A stretch of DNA of 64,000 nucleotides. Source: Rhizomicrobium sp. Its GTDB lineage: Bacteria; Pseudomonadota; Alphaproteobacteria; Micropepsales; Micropepsaceae. Made by a program: the position numbers and the translations under genes. A model generated the notes under the pieces. That model was not told the DNA's origin. It saw only the letters and a program-made list of their open reading frames with translations, and did no database searches. The stretch spans positions 1,302,001-1,366,000 of the forward strand of contig JBBCGL010000001.1 of the NCBI GenBank assembly GCA_037200385.1, written 5' to 3'. Positions 9,593-18,452 of this stretch are shown piece after piece (position 1 is the first letter of the stretch; each line of letters begins with the position of its first letter).

Positions 9593-9675
9593 GATCGGCG
9601 TTGAACCCCGTTGCTGCATAGCTTACGAAGCCGCTTTAGAGGGTCGATTCGTATCGGTGAAGAGGCCGCGGTGCA
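9593..9675 (+). pseudogene. Decayed AraC-family regulator fragment
   Basis: Bases 9614-9675 align without gaps, at roughly 80% identity by eye, to the start of the DNA-binding domain of the intact AraC gene (around 9103-9165; MHSLRSSFRESIRIDELAAV versus LHSLRSRFRGSIRIGEEAAV). Just before it, 9593-9605 repeats 13 bases of the N-terminal domain coding region (8741-8753). The two pieces are separated by about 350 bp in the intact gene but lie almost adjacent here. This suggests a second regulator gene reduced by an internal deletion. No functional frame remains. Confidence 0.55.
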
Positions 9676-9676
9676 T

Positions 9677-10660
9677 TTAGACTTTTGCCGCTGCGTCTTC
9701 GCCGCGCCGTCCCAAAGCGCGACCCGCGATCAGGAAGACGAGCAGCCCTGCACCGCCGACGACGACCGCGCGGATAGCAAGCTGAAACATGGGATTGCCG
9801 CCGAGGACAATTCCCGAAAGCTGTGCGCCGTCATTGAGAAAGCCGTGGACGGCAATGGTCGCCAGCACGCTGCCGCCCGTGCGATTGAAGAAATAGGCCA
9901 TCACGATCGTCGCGCCGACGCACCAGATCGCAAACAGCGGCAGCAATATCAGGCCGTAGGCGAACAGCCCCATCGCGGCCGGCGTCTGGAAGAGGATATC
10001 GCGCGAAACATGCCAGAATGCCCAGAACAGGCCCAGGACGACGCTGGCCTTGATCGGCGACATTTCACCCTGAAGCAGCGGAAGCCCGTAGCCGCGAAAA
10101 CCAAGCTCTTCCAGCAATCCGCCCTGATTGAGGAACATCGCTTCCAGAAGCAGCGGGATGGCGGCGGCGGAAAGCAAGGCGGGGTTGAAGGATACGGTCC
10201 ATCCCGCGGCGCCCGAGAAGAGAACCTGCGCAACGAAGGTGACCAATTGCACGGCCACGACAACGGCCATGAGACGCAGCCAGATCGACAGCCCTTCGGA
10301 AGCCTTGACGCCGCCAAGCCATGGACGCAGGCGGCCGAAGAGGCTCGCCAGCCCGCCCGCGCCATCCTTCATCGCGACCAGGACGATCGCCACCAGGGAC
10401 GGAATGGCCGACGCGAGCACGGCGATGACCAGCACGGGCTGGCCCCAGACGGCCTGGAGCAGCGGGAGCAGCGCGCCACCGCGGAGCGTGACGCCCGATC
10501 TCGCCATCGTATCGTGCATCAGGGACAGGAATACGAAAGGCCCGCCCTGCAATGGAAAGAACGGCTCGGGATAATACGCAAACAGAAGCGCCAACACGAA
10601 AGGAATCGCGAAGGTCCAGGCATAGAAGACCGCAAAGGGCCGATGGCGGCTTACATTCAT
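9677..10660 (-). CDS. CPBP-family intramembrane metalloprotease (CAAX/Abi type)
   Basis: About 327 residues with many hydrophobic helices, so an inner-membrane protein. All three CPBP motifs are present: EELGFRG (E184, E185, R189), FWAFWH (H217) and HGFLN (H272, N276). The ATG at 10660 is chosen; a GTG at 10669 would add three residues. The gene begins about 58 bp after the stop of the TonB receptor on the same strand, so the two are probably co-transcribed. Family members include prenyl-protein and bacteriocin-immunity proteases and the microcystin-opening enzyme MlrA. Pairing with an outer-membrane receptor and a peptide importer makes a peptide-cleaving role attractive, but that is inference. 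Confidence 0.85.
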   Translation of the reverse strand: MNVSRHRPFAVFYAWTFAIPFVLALLFAYYPEPFFPLQGGPFVFLSLMHDTMARSGVTLRGGALLPLLQAVWGQPVLVIAVLASAIPSLVAIVLVAMKDGAGGLASLFGRLRPWLGGVKASEGLSIWLRLMAVVVAVQLVTFVAQVLFSGAAGWTVSFNPALLSAAAIPLLLEAMFLNQGGLLEELGFRGYGLPLLQGEMSPIKASVVLGLFWAFWHVSRDILFQTPAAMGLFAYGLILLPLFAIWCVGATIVMAYFFNRTGGSVLATIAVHGFLNDGAQLSGIVLGGNPMFQLAIRAVVVGGAGLLVFLIAGRALGRRGEDAAAKV

Positions 10661-10717
10661 GACGAACACCGGAAGAAAACGGACGGCGCGCCGCGCCGCC
10701 CGCGTGGAAAACAGCCG

Positions 10718-12889
10718 TCAGAAATCCTTGCGTAGCCTGATGCCGATCGTCCTGGGCTGACCGACGTTGAAAAGCCGCGTATTGGGAAGCGACGGATCCG
10801 CCTCGAATGCATATTCGACGACTTTGTCCGTCAGGTTATCGGCAAACAGAGTGACGGCATAGCCTGGGCCGTCGGCTTCCAGCTGAAGATTGAGGAGCTG
10901 ATAGGCGCGCAGGCGCTGCGCCGGATTGTCGTCCGCGAAGTTATAGCGCGACGCGACGAAGGAGGCGTCGCCGCGCAGCGCCGCCGACCAATCGTCCGAG
11001 ATCGGCCAGCGATATTCGGCGCCCAAGCTCACCTTCCACTGCGGGACGAGCGGAAGCTGGTTGCCTTTCAGCGCTTCGGTCACGGGCCCGGACGGCGTGT
11101 TGAGGATGACCGTATCGGAGAGCGTCGCATCCGTGTAATTGCCGCTGAAGTTCAGCGTGAGGCGTTCCGTCAGCCTGGCCAGTCCTTCCAGTTCGACGCC
11201 CTTGCTGGTCGCGCCGCCGGCATTGTAGGTGCCGTTGAACACGGCCGCGCTGGCCGGCAATTGGATATTCTGCCAGTCCATGTAATAGGCCGCGAGATCC
11301 AACGTCAGGCGATTGTCGAACAGATCGGCCTTGACGCCGACTTCGTAGTTCCAAATCGTGTCGGGCTTGAACGTCAGCGGAAGAGGCACGCCAAGCAGAT
11401 CGAAGATGGGCTTGCTCGGGTTGGCGCCGCCGGGACGAAACCCCTTGGACACCGTCGCATAGGCCATCGTCGAATCCGCCAAATTGTATTTGAGGCTCAC
11501 CCGCGGCGCGAGTCCCGACGTGTTCTCCACGGAGGTGTTCACCAAGCCCGGGCCGGCGAACGCACCGGAAACATCGGTGTGGAATCGATCGTCTTCGTTG
11601 AAGTACCGCAGGCCCGCCGAAGCCTCCAACAGATCGGTGATGTGCCAGGTCAAGGCACCGTAAACGGCCCATTGGCGGAACCGGTAATTGAAATCGCCGT
11701 CAAGCAAAGGGCCCAAGTCGGGCGTGGTATCGATGCTGTTCAGATCGGAACGCGTGCTGTTCTTGTAAAAGGCGCCGACGATCCATTCCAGCGGCCCGGA
11801 CTGGTTCGACACGACCCTGACTTCCTGCGTGAAGATGTTGTAGTCGATCTTGTCCGGCGCGACGGCCGTCACGCCCGGCGGCAGGATGCCGAAGCCGGCG
11901 CCGGTATCGTCAGTCTTGCTCTCGGTCTGGCGCCCGAAATACGACGTCGACGATACGATGCTGGCCCAATCGGCATCGTATTTCACGGTCAGATTGTAGC
12001 GCTGGAAATTGTCGACGCGGCTTTCAGGCACGTAGCGGAACTGCTGCAAGTCCCCGTCGGATATGAAGGAGCCGTTGTTGCGCTGGTTCTCGCCCTGATA
12101 GGCCAGCGATACGGTAAGCGCCTGCGTCGGCGTCCAGGCCAGAATGCCGCGATAGTTCGTGGAACGCGAATCGTTCACGTCATTCTTGTGGAGCACCTGA
12201 TTGTCGATGAAGCCCGCATCGTTGCGCCAGCTGCCGACCACCCGCAGCGCAAGCTCGTCCTGCACGATGGGTATGTTGACCATGCCGTCGGCGCTGTAAT
12301 TTTCGCCGCCGTGGGACGTGTTGGACGTCATGCCTTGGATGGCGCCGGAAAAGGCCGACGCATCGGGCTGATGCGTGATGATCCGGATCGTGCCGCCCAG
12401 CGAGGATTCGCCGAACAGCGTCCCTTGAGGACCGCGCAACACCTCGACGTGGTCGACATCGAACACCTTCACATCGGGCTGGGCGGTCGGATCTGCGGTA
12501 ATCGGCATCTCGTCGAGATAGAAGCTGACGCTCGACTCGCCGGTCTGCGTTGAAATTCCGCGGATCGTGACCCGGTTCAGGCCCGGCGCGAACGACGCGA
12601 ATTCGAGACCCGGCACCTTGTCCGCGAAGTCCTTCAGATTGTCCGCGCCCAGCTTGCGCAACGTCGCATCGGTGAAAGCCGTTATGGACATCGGCACGGT
12701 CTGGATGGCCTCCGGGCGGCGCGTGGCGGTCACGACGACGGTTTCCACGCCGCCTCCGCCTTGGGCCCTTTGTGCGACAGCCGTATCCGCAGTCTGCGCC
12801 CATCCCGGCGACGCCCCACAAGCCAGCGCCAGAAGCGACACTGCCCCAAGGCTATGTGCCCGCATGCCTTTAAGACCCGCACTCGTCAT
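10718..12889 (-). CDS. TonB-dependent receptor (no STN domain)
   Basis: 723 residues. The signal peptide ends at about residue 31 (GWAQ). A TonB-box/plug start VETVVVTATRRPEAIQ follows at about 48-63, then a plug with ISTQTGESSVSFYLDEMP and a long barrel ending in RLRKDF, the usual aromatic terminus. It lacks the STN module and so is not sigma-coupled. The ATG is preceded by AGGGGG. The palindromic operator at 12974-13003, overlapping a TTGACA, lies about 85-115 bp upstream. It follows the Dpp-type importer genes, so it probably supplies their ligand across the outer membrane. Confidence 0.92.
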   Translation of the reverse strand: MTSAGLKGMRAHSLGAVSLLALACGASPGWAQTADTAVAQRAQGGGGVETVVVTATRRPEAIQTVPMSITAFTDATLRKLGADNLKDFADKVPGLEFASFAPGLNRVTIRGISTQTGESSVSFYLDEMPITADPTAQPDVKVFDVDHVEVLRGPQGTLFGESSLGGTIRIITHQPDASAFSGAIQGMTSNTSHGGENYSADGMVNIPIVQDELALRVVGSWRNDAGFIDNQVLHKNDVNDSRSTNYRGILAWTPTQALTVSLAYQGENQRNNGSFISDGDLQQFRYVPESRVDNFQRYNLTVKYDADWASIVSSTSYFGRQTESKTDDTGAGFGILPPGVTAVAPDKIDYNIFTQEVRVVSNQSGPLEWIVGAFYKNSTRSDLNSIDTTPDLGPLLDGDFNYRFRQWAVYGALTWHITDLLEASAGLRYFNEDDRFHTDVSGAFAGPGLVNTSVENTSGLAPRVSLKYNLADSTMAYATVSKGFRPGGANPSKPIFDLLGVPLPLTFKPDTIWNYEVGVKADLFDNRLTLDLAAYYMDWQNIQLPASAAVFNGTYNAGGATSKGVELEGLARLTERLTLNFSGNYTDATLSDTVILNTPSGPVTEALKGNQLPLVPQWKVSLGAEYRWPISDDWSAALRGDASFVASRYNFADDNPAQRLRAYQLLNLQLEADGPGYAVTLFADNLTDKVVEYAFEADPSLPNTRLFNVGQPRTIGIRLRKDF

Positions 12890-12973
12890 CCCAACCCCCT
12901 ACTCGCTGCAACTGGCCGGCTGCCGTCGCAGCGACGGACAGCCGGTACACATTCCCCGTCACAAAGAATAAGT

Positions 12974-13003
12974 TATTCTGAATTGATATGTCAATTCAGA
13001 ATA
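12974..13003. promoter_or_regulatory. Palindromic operator A upstream of TonB receptor
   Basis: A perfect inverted repeat: ATTCTGAATTGA (12975-12986), spacer TATG, and its exact complement TCAATTCAGAAT (12991-13002), with one more pair at each end. On the minus strand it contains TTGACA (12994-12989), followed after 18 bases by TATTCT, a plausible -35/-10 pair for the receptor. A protein bound here would block polymerase. The pattern ATTCT-N14-ATTCnGAA recurs at 28928 and, with N15, at 20541. The likely binder is the XRE-cupin regulator encoded at 28125. Confidence 0.7.
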
Positions 13004-13026
13004 TGAATATTTTGTGCCAGACGGTC

Positions 13027-13989
13027 TTACAGGGACTCGCTGCGCCAGCAGCGCACACGCCGCTCCGGCTGATGCAAAATGGAGTCGAGTTTCTGGGGCT
13101 GCTCGCAACCGGCGCCTGCGAAGGAGCATCGCGTCCGGAACGCGCAGCCGACCGGCGCCACAGCCGCATCAGTATCGGTATCGCCCCGATCCTCGATATC
13201 GAGGAACGTCCCACCGTCGAGCGTCGGCACCGAAGCCAGCAGCTCTCGCGTATAGGGATGACGGGGATTCTCCAATACCGCTGCTGCCGGCCCCTCCTCC
13301 ACGATCTGGCCGAGATACATGACGATAATGCGGTCTGCGAGATGGCGCACGACGGACACGTCGTGACTGATCAGCACATAGGTCAGGCCTCGCTGTGCCT
13401 GAAGTTCGAGCAGAAGATTCAAAATCTGCGCCTGAACGGAGATGTCCAGAGCCGAGGTCGGCTCATCCAGCACGATCAGCCTGGGTTCAAGCACAAGCGC
13501 GCGTGCGATCGCTATGCGCTGCCGCTGCCCGCCCGAAAATTCGTGCGGAAAGCGGTCGGCGCGATCGAGCGGCAATCCGACTTTCTCCATCATCTGCGCG
13601 ACGACCGCGCGCCGCGATGCGCGGCTTCCGATCCCCTGCGCCACAAGCGGCTCGGCGATGATGTCGCCAACCCGCATGCGGGGATTGAGGGACGACTGTG
13701 GCTCCTGGAAAACCAGTTGAACGCTGCGGCGGAACAGCTTCTCGGCGGGCCGGCCGCCGGTTACGACAGGACGGCCCTCGAACCGGATCGCGCCGTCCGT
13801 CAACGGAACCAAATTCACGATCGCTCGCGCGAGCGTGCTCTTGCCGCAGCCGGATTCTCCGACCACGCCGAGCGTCAGGCCGGACCTCAGCTCGAAGGAG
13901 ACATCGCGGAGCGCGAAAACGCCTCGCCGGCGTCCCGGCGCATCGTAGCGCACCGTTGCATGGTCGACCATCAGCACCGCATCATCCAT
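13027..13989 (-). CDS. Peptide ABC transporter ATP-binding protein (DppF-like)
   Basis: About 320 residues, starting at MDDAVLM (ATG 13989); the frame is open further upstream, but that part lies inside the preceding gene and looks unrelated. Walker A is GESGCGKS (44-51), the signature is FSGGQRQRIAIARAL, and Walker B is LIVLDEPTSALD. The C-terminal oligopeptide/dipeptide transporter extension contains HPYTRELLASVP and a cysteine-rich end (GCAFRTRCSFAGAGC), as in DppD/DppF/OppD/OppF. It overlaps the partner ATPase gene by 8 bp. It powers the importer made by the four upstream genes. Confidence 0.9.
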   Translation of the reverse strand: MDDAVLMVDHATVRYDAPGRRRGVFALRDVSFELRSGLTLGVVGESGCGKSTLARAIVNLVPLTDGAIRFEGRPVVTGGRPAEKLFRRSVQLVFQEPQSSLNPRMRVGDIIAEPLVAQGIGSRASRRAVVAQMMEKVGLPLDRADRFPHEFSGGQRQRIAIARALVLEPRLIVLDEPTSALDISVQAQILNLLLELQAQRGLTYVLISHDVSVVRHLADRIIVMYLGQIVEEGPAAAVLENPRHPYTRELLASVPTLDGGTFLDIEDRGDTDTDAAVAPVGCAFRTRCSFAGAGCEQPQKLDSILHQPERRVRCWRSESL

Positions 13990-14959
13990 GCGCAGATGCC
14001 TCCTGCACGGCCCAGCATGCCGTTTCATGCGTCTGCGAAAGCGGCGTGAAGCCGGGCTTGACCCGGCACGCCTCATGCGCCAAGCCGCAGCGCGGCGCGA
14101 ACCGGCAACCGACCGCGCGTTGGGACGGGCCGGCGGTCGCCCGCAAAGTCGGTATTGCCTGTTTCGATGCGTAGCGCTCCGGCGATGCGGCAAGAAGCGC
14201 CTGCGTGTAGGGGTGCGCCGGAGACAGAAGGACGTCGGCCGTTCGTCCCTGCTCCACGATCTGGCCGGCATGAATGACGTAGACGCGATCACAGAGGTGG
14301 CGGACGATGCCCATGTCGTGCGTTATAAGAAGGACCGACGTACCGGAGCGTCGCGCCTTGTCGCGCAGAAGACGCAGGATCTTCGCCTGCACCGTAACGT
14401 CGAGCGCCGTCGTCGGCTCGTCCGCCACCAGCACGGCGGGCGAGCATGCAAAAGCCATTGCGATAAGCACTCTTTGCCGCATGCCGCCGCTCAACATGAA
14501 AGGATAGGCGCGCATGATTCTTTCGACGTCGACGATCTGCATGTCGGCGAGCAGGCCCTTGGCCCGCGCCGACGCCTCGCGGCTGGTGGTGCGGCCATGA
14601 CGCCGGACGACCTCCGCGATCTGATCGCCGACACGCAGCAGCGGATCCAAGGCGTTGGAGGTCTCCTGAAAGATCATCGAGATCTTCGCGCCGCGGAAGT
14701 CCTCGAGCTCCGGCTCCCGCATCGCCAGCATGTCTTTTCCCAGCACCCGGATCGTGCCGCTGGCGGACCATCCCGCCTTCGGCAGAAGGCGCAGCAATGT
14801 GGTCGCCGTGACGGACTTGCCCGACCCGGATTCTCCGACCAATCCCACGATCTCGCCGGCGCCGACCGCGAGCGCGATGGCGTCGAGCACCGGCAAGGGG
14901 CCGTTGTCCGTGGCGAAGGCAAGGCTGAAGCCATCGATTTCTACGACGTGATCGCTCAT
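13982..14959 (-). CDS. Peptide ABC transporter ATP-binding protein (DppD-like)
   Basis: About 325 residues from ATG 14959 (MSDHVVEIDG). Walker A is GESGSGKS (42-49), with a MIFQETSNALDP Q-loop region, the signature LSGGMRQRVLIAMA, and VADEPTTALDV. The C-terminus has HPYTQALLAASPE and the cysteine-containing GCRFAPRCGLAHEAC typical of the dipeptide/oligopeptide group. It lies 11 bp after the dppC-like stop and overlaps the second ATPase. The two ATPases form the usual heterodimer. Confidence 0.9.
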   Translation of the reverse strand: MSDHVVEIDGFSLAFATDNGPLPVLDAIALAVGAGEIVGLVGESGSGKSVTATTLLRLLPKAGWSASGTIRVLGKDMLAMREPELEDFRGAKISMIFQETSNALDPLLRVGDQIAEVVRRHGRTTSREASARAKGLLADMQIVDVERIMRAYPFMLSGGMRQRVLIAMAFACSPAVLVADEPTTALDVTVQAKILRLLRDKARRSGTSVLLITHDMGIVRHLCDRVYVIHAGQIVEQGRTADVLLSPAHPYTQALLAASPERYASKQAIPTLRATAGPSQRAVGCRFAPRCGLAHEACRVKPGFTPLSQTHETACWAVQEASAHG

Positions 14960-14970
14960 CGCATCGGCCG

Positions 14971-15819
14971 CTATTTCTCTCGCCGCGGGTCGACCAGCGG
15001 GCCGATCGCATCGCCGATGAGGTTGAACGCCAGCGCCGTCATCAGGATCGCCAGGCCGGGCAGCAACGCGTACCACCACTGGCCAAGAATGTAGGGCTGG
15101 CCGGCATTGACCATCGCCCCCCATTCGGCGAGCGGGGGACGCGCACCAAGCCCGATGAAGCTCAACGTCGCGACGCCGAGCATCGCATTGCCGACGTCGA
15201 GCGTCGCCAGCACCAGCATGGACGAGAAGACGTTGGGAATGACATGGCGGACGAGAACGTGCCAGCGGCCGGCGCCGAAGGTTCGCGCCGCCTGCACGAA
15301 GTTCCGTTTGCGTATCCCCAGCGCCAGCCCGCGCGCGACACGGCCATAGCCGGGGATGCCCAGCACGCCGATGGCGATCATGGCATTGATCAGGCTCGGA
15401 CCCAGCGCGGCCGCCAGCGCCAATGCAACGACCAGTCCGGGCAGTGCCATCACGATATCCATGATGCGCATGATGAGGGCATCGATCCAGCCGCCCGCGA
15501 GACCGGAAAAACAGCCGATCAGCGTGCCCGCGCCGGCGCCGATCGCGACCACGCCGAGGCCCACGCCCAACGACGCATGGGCGCCCCACAGAATGCGCGA
15601 GAAGATGTCCCTGCCGACTTCGTCGGTCCCGCCCCAGTGCGCCAGGCTCGGAGGCGCCAGCCGGGCTGCCGCATCGATGAGATCGGGATCATATGGCGCA
15701 ATCAGCGGCGCCAGGCAGGCGCCGGCGAACACGACGCCGAGAATGATCAAGCCGGTTATCGACAAGGGGCTCGAGACGAGATGCCGCAACAGCTCCCGCC
15801 CGGGAGAACGCGTCGTCAT
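14971..15819 (-). CDS. Peptide ABC transporter permease (DppC-like)
   Basis: About 282 residues from ATG 15819 (MTTRSPGREL). It has an N-terminal transmembrane helix (SLSITGLIILGVVFAGACLAPL), the OppC-type segment YDPDLIDAAARL, LAHWGGTDEVGRDIFSRILWGAHASL, and the permease EAA-loop region (AARTFGAGRWHVLVRHVIPN). The frame is open upstream but that part is not homologous to the family. It starts 23 bp after the DppB-like gene. Inner-membrane subunit of the importer. Confidence 0.9.
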   Translation of the reverse strand: MTTRSPGRELLRHLVSSPLSITGLIILGVVFAGACLAPLIAPYDPDLIDAAARLAPPSLAHWGGTDEVGRDIFSRILWGAHASLGVGLGVVAIGAGAGTLIGCFSGLAGGWIDALIMRIMDIVMALPGLVVALALAAALGPSLINAMIAIGVLGIPGYGRVARGLALGIRKRNFVQAARTFGAGRWHVLVRHVIPNVFSSMLVLATLDVGNAMLGVATLSFIGLGARPPLAEWGAMVNAGQPYILGQWWYALLPGLAILMTALAFNLIGDAIGPLVDPRREK

Positions 15820-15842
15820 CGTTGTCTCTGCGAACCCGCTCA

Positions 15843-16859
15843 CTACCCGATCTCCCGGATCTGCGGATCGATCGCAAGATAGATGAGATCGACGGCGAGG
15901 TTGGCCAGCACATAGACCAGCGACACGATCACCGTGAATCCCATGATGACGGGGAAATCGAGCGCGAAAATCGCGTTGAGGACATAGGAACCGGCGCCCG
16001 GCCACGCGAATATCGTCTCGACCACGATGGAGCCGAACAGCAGGGAGCCGATCGCCAGGCCGGCCACGGTCACCAACGGCAAAAGGGCGTTGCGCAGCGC
16101 ATGGCGAAGGATGATCGTCCAGCGCCGCAGGCCCATCGCCCGGGCGGTGCGCACATAGTCCTCGTTCAAAGCCTCCAGCATCGACGTGCGTACCAGCCGC
16201 ATGAATCCGCCCATGGTGGAGAACGAAAGCGTCAGCACCGGAAGGATCATGTGCGCCAACGCGCTGTCGAAGACGGCGACGTCGCCCGCCAGCAAGCTGT
16301 CGACAAGAAGCATGCCGGTGACGACGGGCGGCGGCGTGAGCGCCGGATCGAGCCGCCCGGCACCGGGCAGAAGATTCCATTCCCCGTAAAGGAGCAACAG
16401 AAGCAGCAGCCCCAGCACGAAGCGCGGCGTCGATACGCCTGCGATGGCGAGGAGGCGCAACAGATGGTCGATCCAGCTATCGGCATAGACCGCCGACAGG
16501 ACGCCGAGCACGAGCGCCAGCGCGATCGAGACCAGGAGCGCGGCCAGCATCAGCTCCACAGTCGCGGGAAAATATTCGAACAGTTCGGTCAGGACGGGGC
16601 GATGCGTCAGCACGGATACGCCGAGGTCACCTCGGACCAGTTGCGCCAGATAGGCGAGGTATTGGACATAGAGCGGCCGGTCGAGACCCAGCTGTTGCCG
16701 GATTTTGGCGATGGCCTCGGCGCCGGCATGCGGTCCGGCGACGAGTTGCGCCGGATCGCCCGGAATCAAATGGGAAATCGCGAAGGTCAGCAGGGTCACG
16801 CCCAGCAGCACGCCCACAAGCATGCCGAGGCGCCGCACTATCATCGTTGATATGGACAA
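15843..16859 (-). CDS. Peptide ABC transporter permease (DppB-like)
   Basis: 338 residues, usual length for DppB/OppB. An N-terminal helix (LGMLVGVLLGVTLLTFAISHLIPGDPA) is followed by the conserved GLDRPLYVQYLAYLAQLVRGDLGVS segment, and later by the EAA-type loop (RTARAMGLRRWTIILRHALRNALLPLVT). ATG at 16859 is used; a second ATG 15 bp on (MIVRRLGML) is possible. It lies 12 bp after the binding-protein gene. Inner-membrane subunit of the importer. Confidence 0.92.
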   Translation of the reverse strand: MSISTMIVRRLGMLVGVLLGVTLLTFAISHLIPGDPAQLVAGPHAGAEAIAKIRQQLGLDRPLYVQYLAYLAQLVRGDLGVSVLTHRPVLTELFEYFPATVELMLAALLVSIALALVLGVLSAVYADSWIDHLLRLLAIAGVSTPRFVLGLLLLLLLYGEWNLLPGAGRLDPALTPPPVVTGMLLVDSLLAGDVAVFDSALAHMILPVLTLSFSTMGGFMRLVRTSMLEALNEDYVRTARAMGLRRWTIILRHALRNALLPLVTVAGLAIGSLLFGSIVVETIFAWPGAGSYVLNAIFALDFPVIMGFTVIVSLVYVLANLAVDLIYLAIDPQIREIG

Positions 16860-16871
16860 GGGCGATCCCGA

Positions 16872-18452
16872 TCAGGCGGAACGACGCAACATCGCGTCGG
16901 CGTTGTATACCAGCGGCCGCCAAGCGCTGTATTCCATCCCGGCGATTTCGTCGCGGTACCCGAGCAAGGCGTGCGGCGAGAATAGGAAGATGCGCGGCAT
17001 GTCGGCGAGGATGAGTTTCTCGGCCGCCCGGTAGAGCGAGAGCCGCGCGTTGGCGTCCAGCTCGGCCTGTGCCTGCAGAAGCAGGCGATCGACCGCGTCG
17101 TTGCCGTAGAAGGCGGTGTTGCCGCCCGCGCCGGAATTCTTCGAGAAGTAAAGAGGAAAAAGCACGAGCCAGGGATCGGCGAAGGCCGGGACGAAATTGT
17201 TGATGGCGAGCTCATACTCGCCGCCCAGGCTCTTGCTGACGAACGCCGACGGCGCCACGGGCTCCAAGGTCAACTTGACCCCGATGTCCGCGAAATTGCT
17301 TTGTATCATGAGCACGGTGGAATCCACCGTGCTGCCGCCCTGAACATAGCTCAGCGTCAAGCCCAACGTGGGATGTCCCGCCTGCGCCATCAGCGCCTTG
17401 GCGGCGGCGACATCGCGCTTCATGACCGGTAACGCGGCGTCGTATCCCGGCATGCCCTGCGGAATGGGACCGGAGCACGGTGTCGCGCGTCCGAGCAGGA
17501 CGGATTTGATGATCTGTTCGTAGTCGACGGCCAATGCCAGGGCCCGGCGTACGCGCACATCCGACAGGATCGGGTGGCGATTGTTGATGTCGATAAACAC
17601 GATCTGCGGGCTGACCTTGTCGAAGAGAGCCGCGCCGGGCGTTGCGCGAAAGCGTTCGCTGTCGTCGATGCTGATCCCTTCGCAGATATCGATCTCGCCC
17701 CTGCCCAGCTCAAGGCGGCGCGCATTCGGCTCCTTGACGAAGCGGAAAACGACCCGATCGAAATATCGGGGCGGGGTCGGATAGTGCGGGTTGGAAGACA
17801 TGACGAGTTGCTGGCCCCGTTCCCAACGCTCGACCTGATAGGGACCGCTGCCGGCGCTGTTTTCCGACAGCCATGCGGCGCCCTGGTCGCCGTTCTTCTC
17901 GTGCGCAAGCACCTTCGGATTGACGAACTCGACCGTGATGGCGAGGAAGTTCAGGAAGATCGCGAACCGCTGATGAAGCTCGAAGCGCAATGTGTGGTCA
18001 TCCACGACGTCATAGCGCTTGAGCCAGAAGAAGTTCGCCGCGAGCGCGGGTTGCAGGCTCAGCGCGCGTTTGAGGCTGAACGCGAACGCGTGCGCCGTCA
18101 CCGGCGTGCCGTCGCTGAACCGGCGATCGGTCTTCAGACGAAACGTCCAGATCAGGCCGGACGGATCGGCTTCCCAGCGCTCCGCCAGGACGCCCTCGAA
18201 TTCGCCGGAGGGAACGCCGTCACGGATCACTTCGCGCAACAGCCTTTCGTACGCCAGTTCCATGACCGAACCGTCGGTGAGGGATGCTTCGAAGGCCGGA
18301 TCGAGATTGCGATCGTCGAGCGCGCGACCGATGACCAATGTTTTTCTGCTCGATGACGGCGTCTTGGCACCGCGGCTGCAACTGGCGGCGACCATGAGAG
18401 ACGCTCCCAGGAGCGCCAAGACCGGGCGCCGGGCGATGGGATTGTTCAACAT
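16872..18452 (-). CDS. Extracellular solute-binding protein, family 5 (peptide-binding lipoprotein)
   Basis: About 526 residues from ATG 18452 (MLNNPIARRP). The hydrophobic N-terminus ends in a lipobox-like VAAS-C25, so it is probably a lipoprotein. Family-5 landmarks include the start of the mature domain (KTLVIGRALDDRNLDPAFEASLTDG), FRLKTDRRFSDGTPVTAHAFAFSLKRAL, SAGSGPYQVERWERGQQL and ALALAVDYEQI. Family members bind di- and oligopeptides, nickel or opines and deliver them to DppBC. Its start overlaps the preceding hydrolase stop by 7 bp. The ligand is unknown, but the importer class fits a peptide-like compound. Confidence 0.9.
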   Translation of the reverse strand: MLNNPIARRPVLALLGASLMVAASCSRGAKTPSSSRKTLVIGRALDDRNLDPAFEASLTDGSVMELAYERLLREVIRDGVPSGEFEGVLAERWEADPSGLIWTFRLKTDRRFSDGTPVTAHAFAFSLKRALSLQPALAANFFWLKRYDVVDDHTLRFELHQRFAIFLNFLAITVEFVNPKVLAHEKNGDQGAAWLSENSAGSGPYQVERWERGQQLVMSSNPHYPTPPRYFDRVVFRFVKEPNARRLELGRGEIDICEGISIDDSERFRATPGAALFDKVSPQIVFIDINNRHPILSDVRVRRALALAVDYEQIIKSVLLGRATPCSGPIPQGMPGYDAALPVMKRDVAAAKALMAQAGHPTLGLTLSYVQGGSTVDSTVLMIQSNFADIGVKLTLEPVAPSAFVSKSLGGEYELAINNFVPAFADPWLVLFPLYFSKNSGAGGNTAFYGNDAVDRLLLQAQAELDANARLSLYRAAEKLILADMPRIFLFSPHALLGYRDEIAGMEYSAWRPLVYNADAMLRRSA

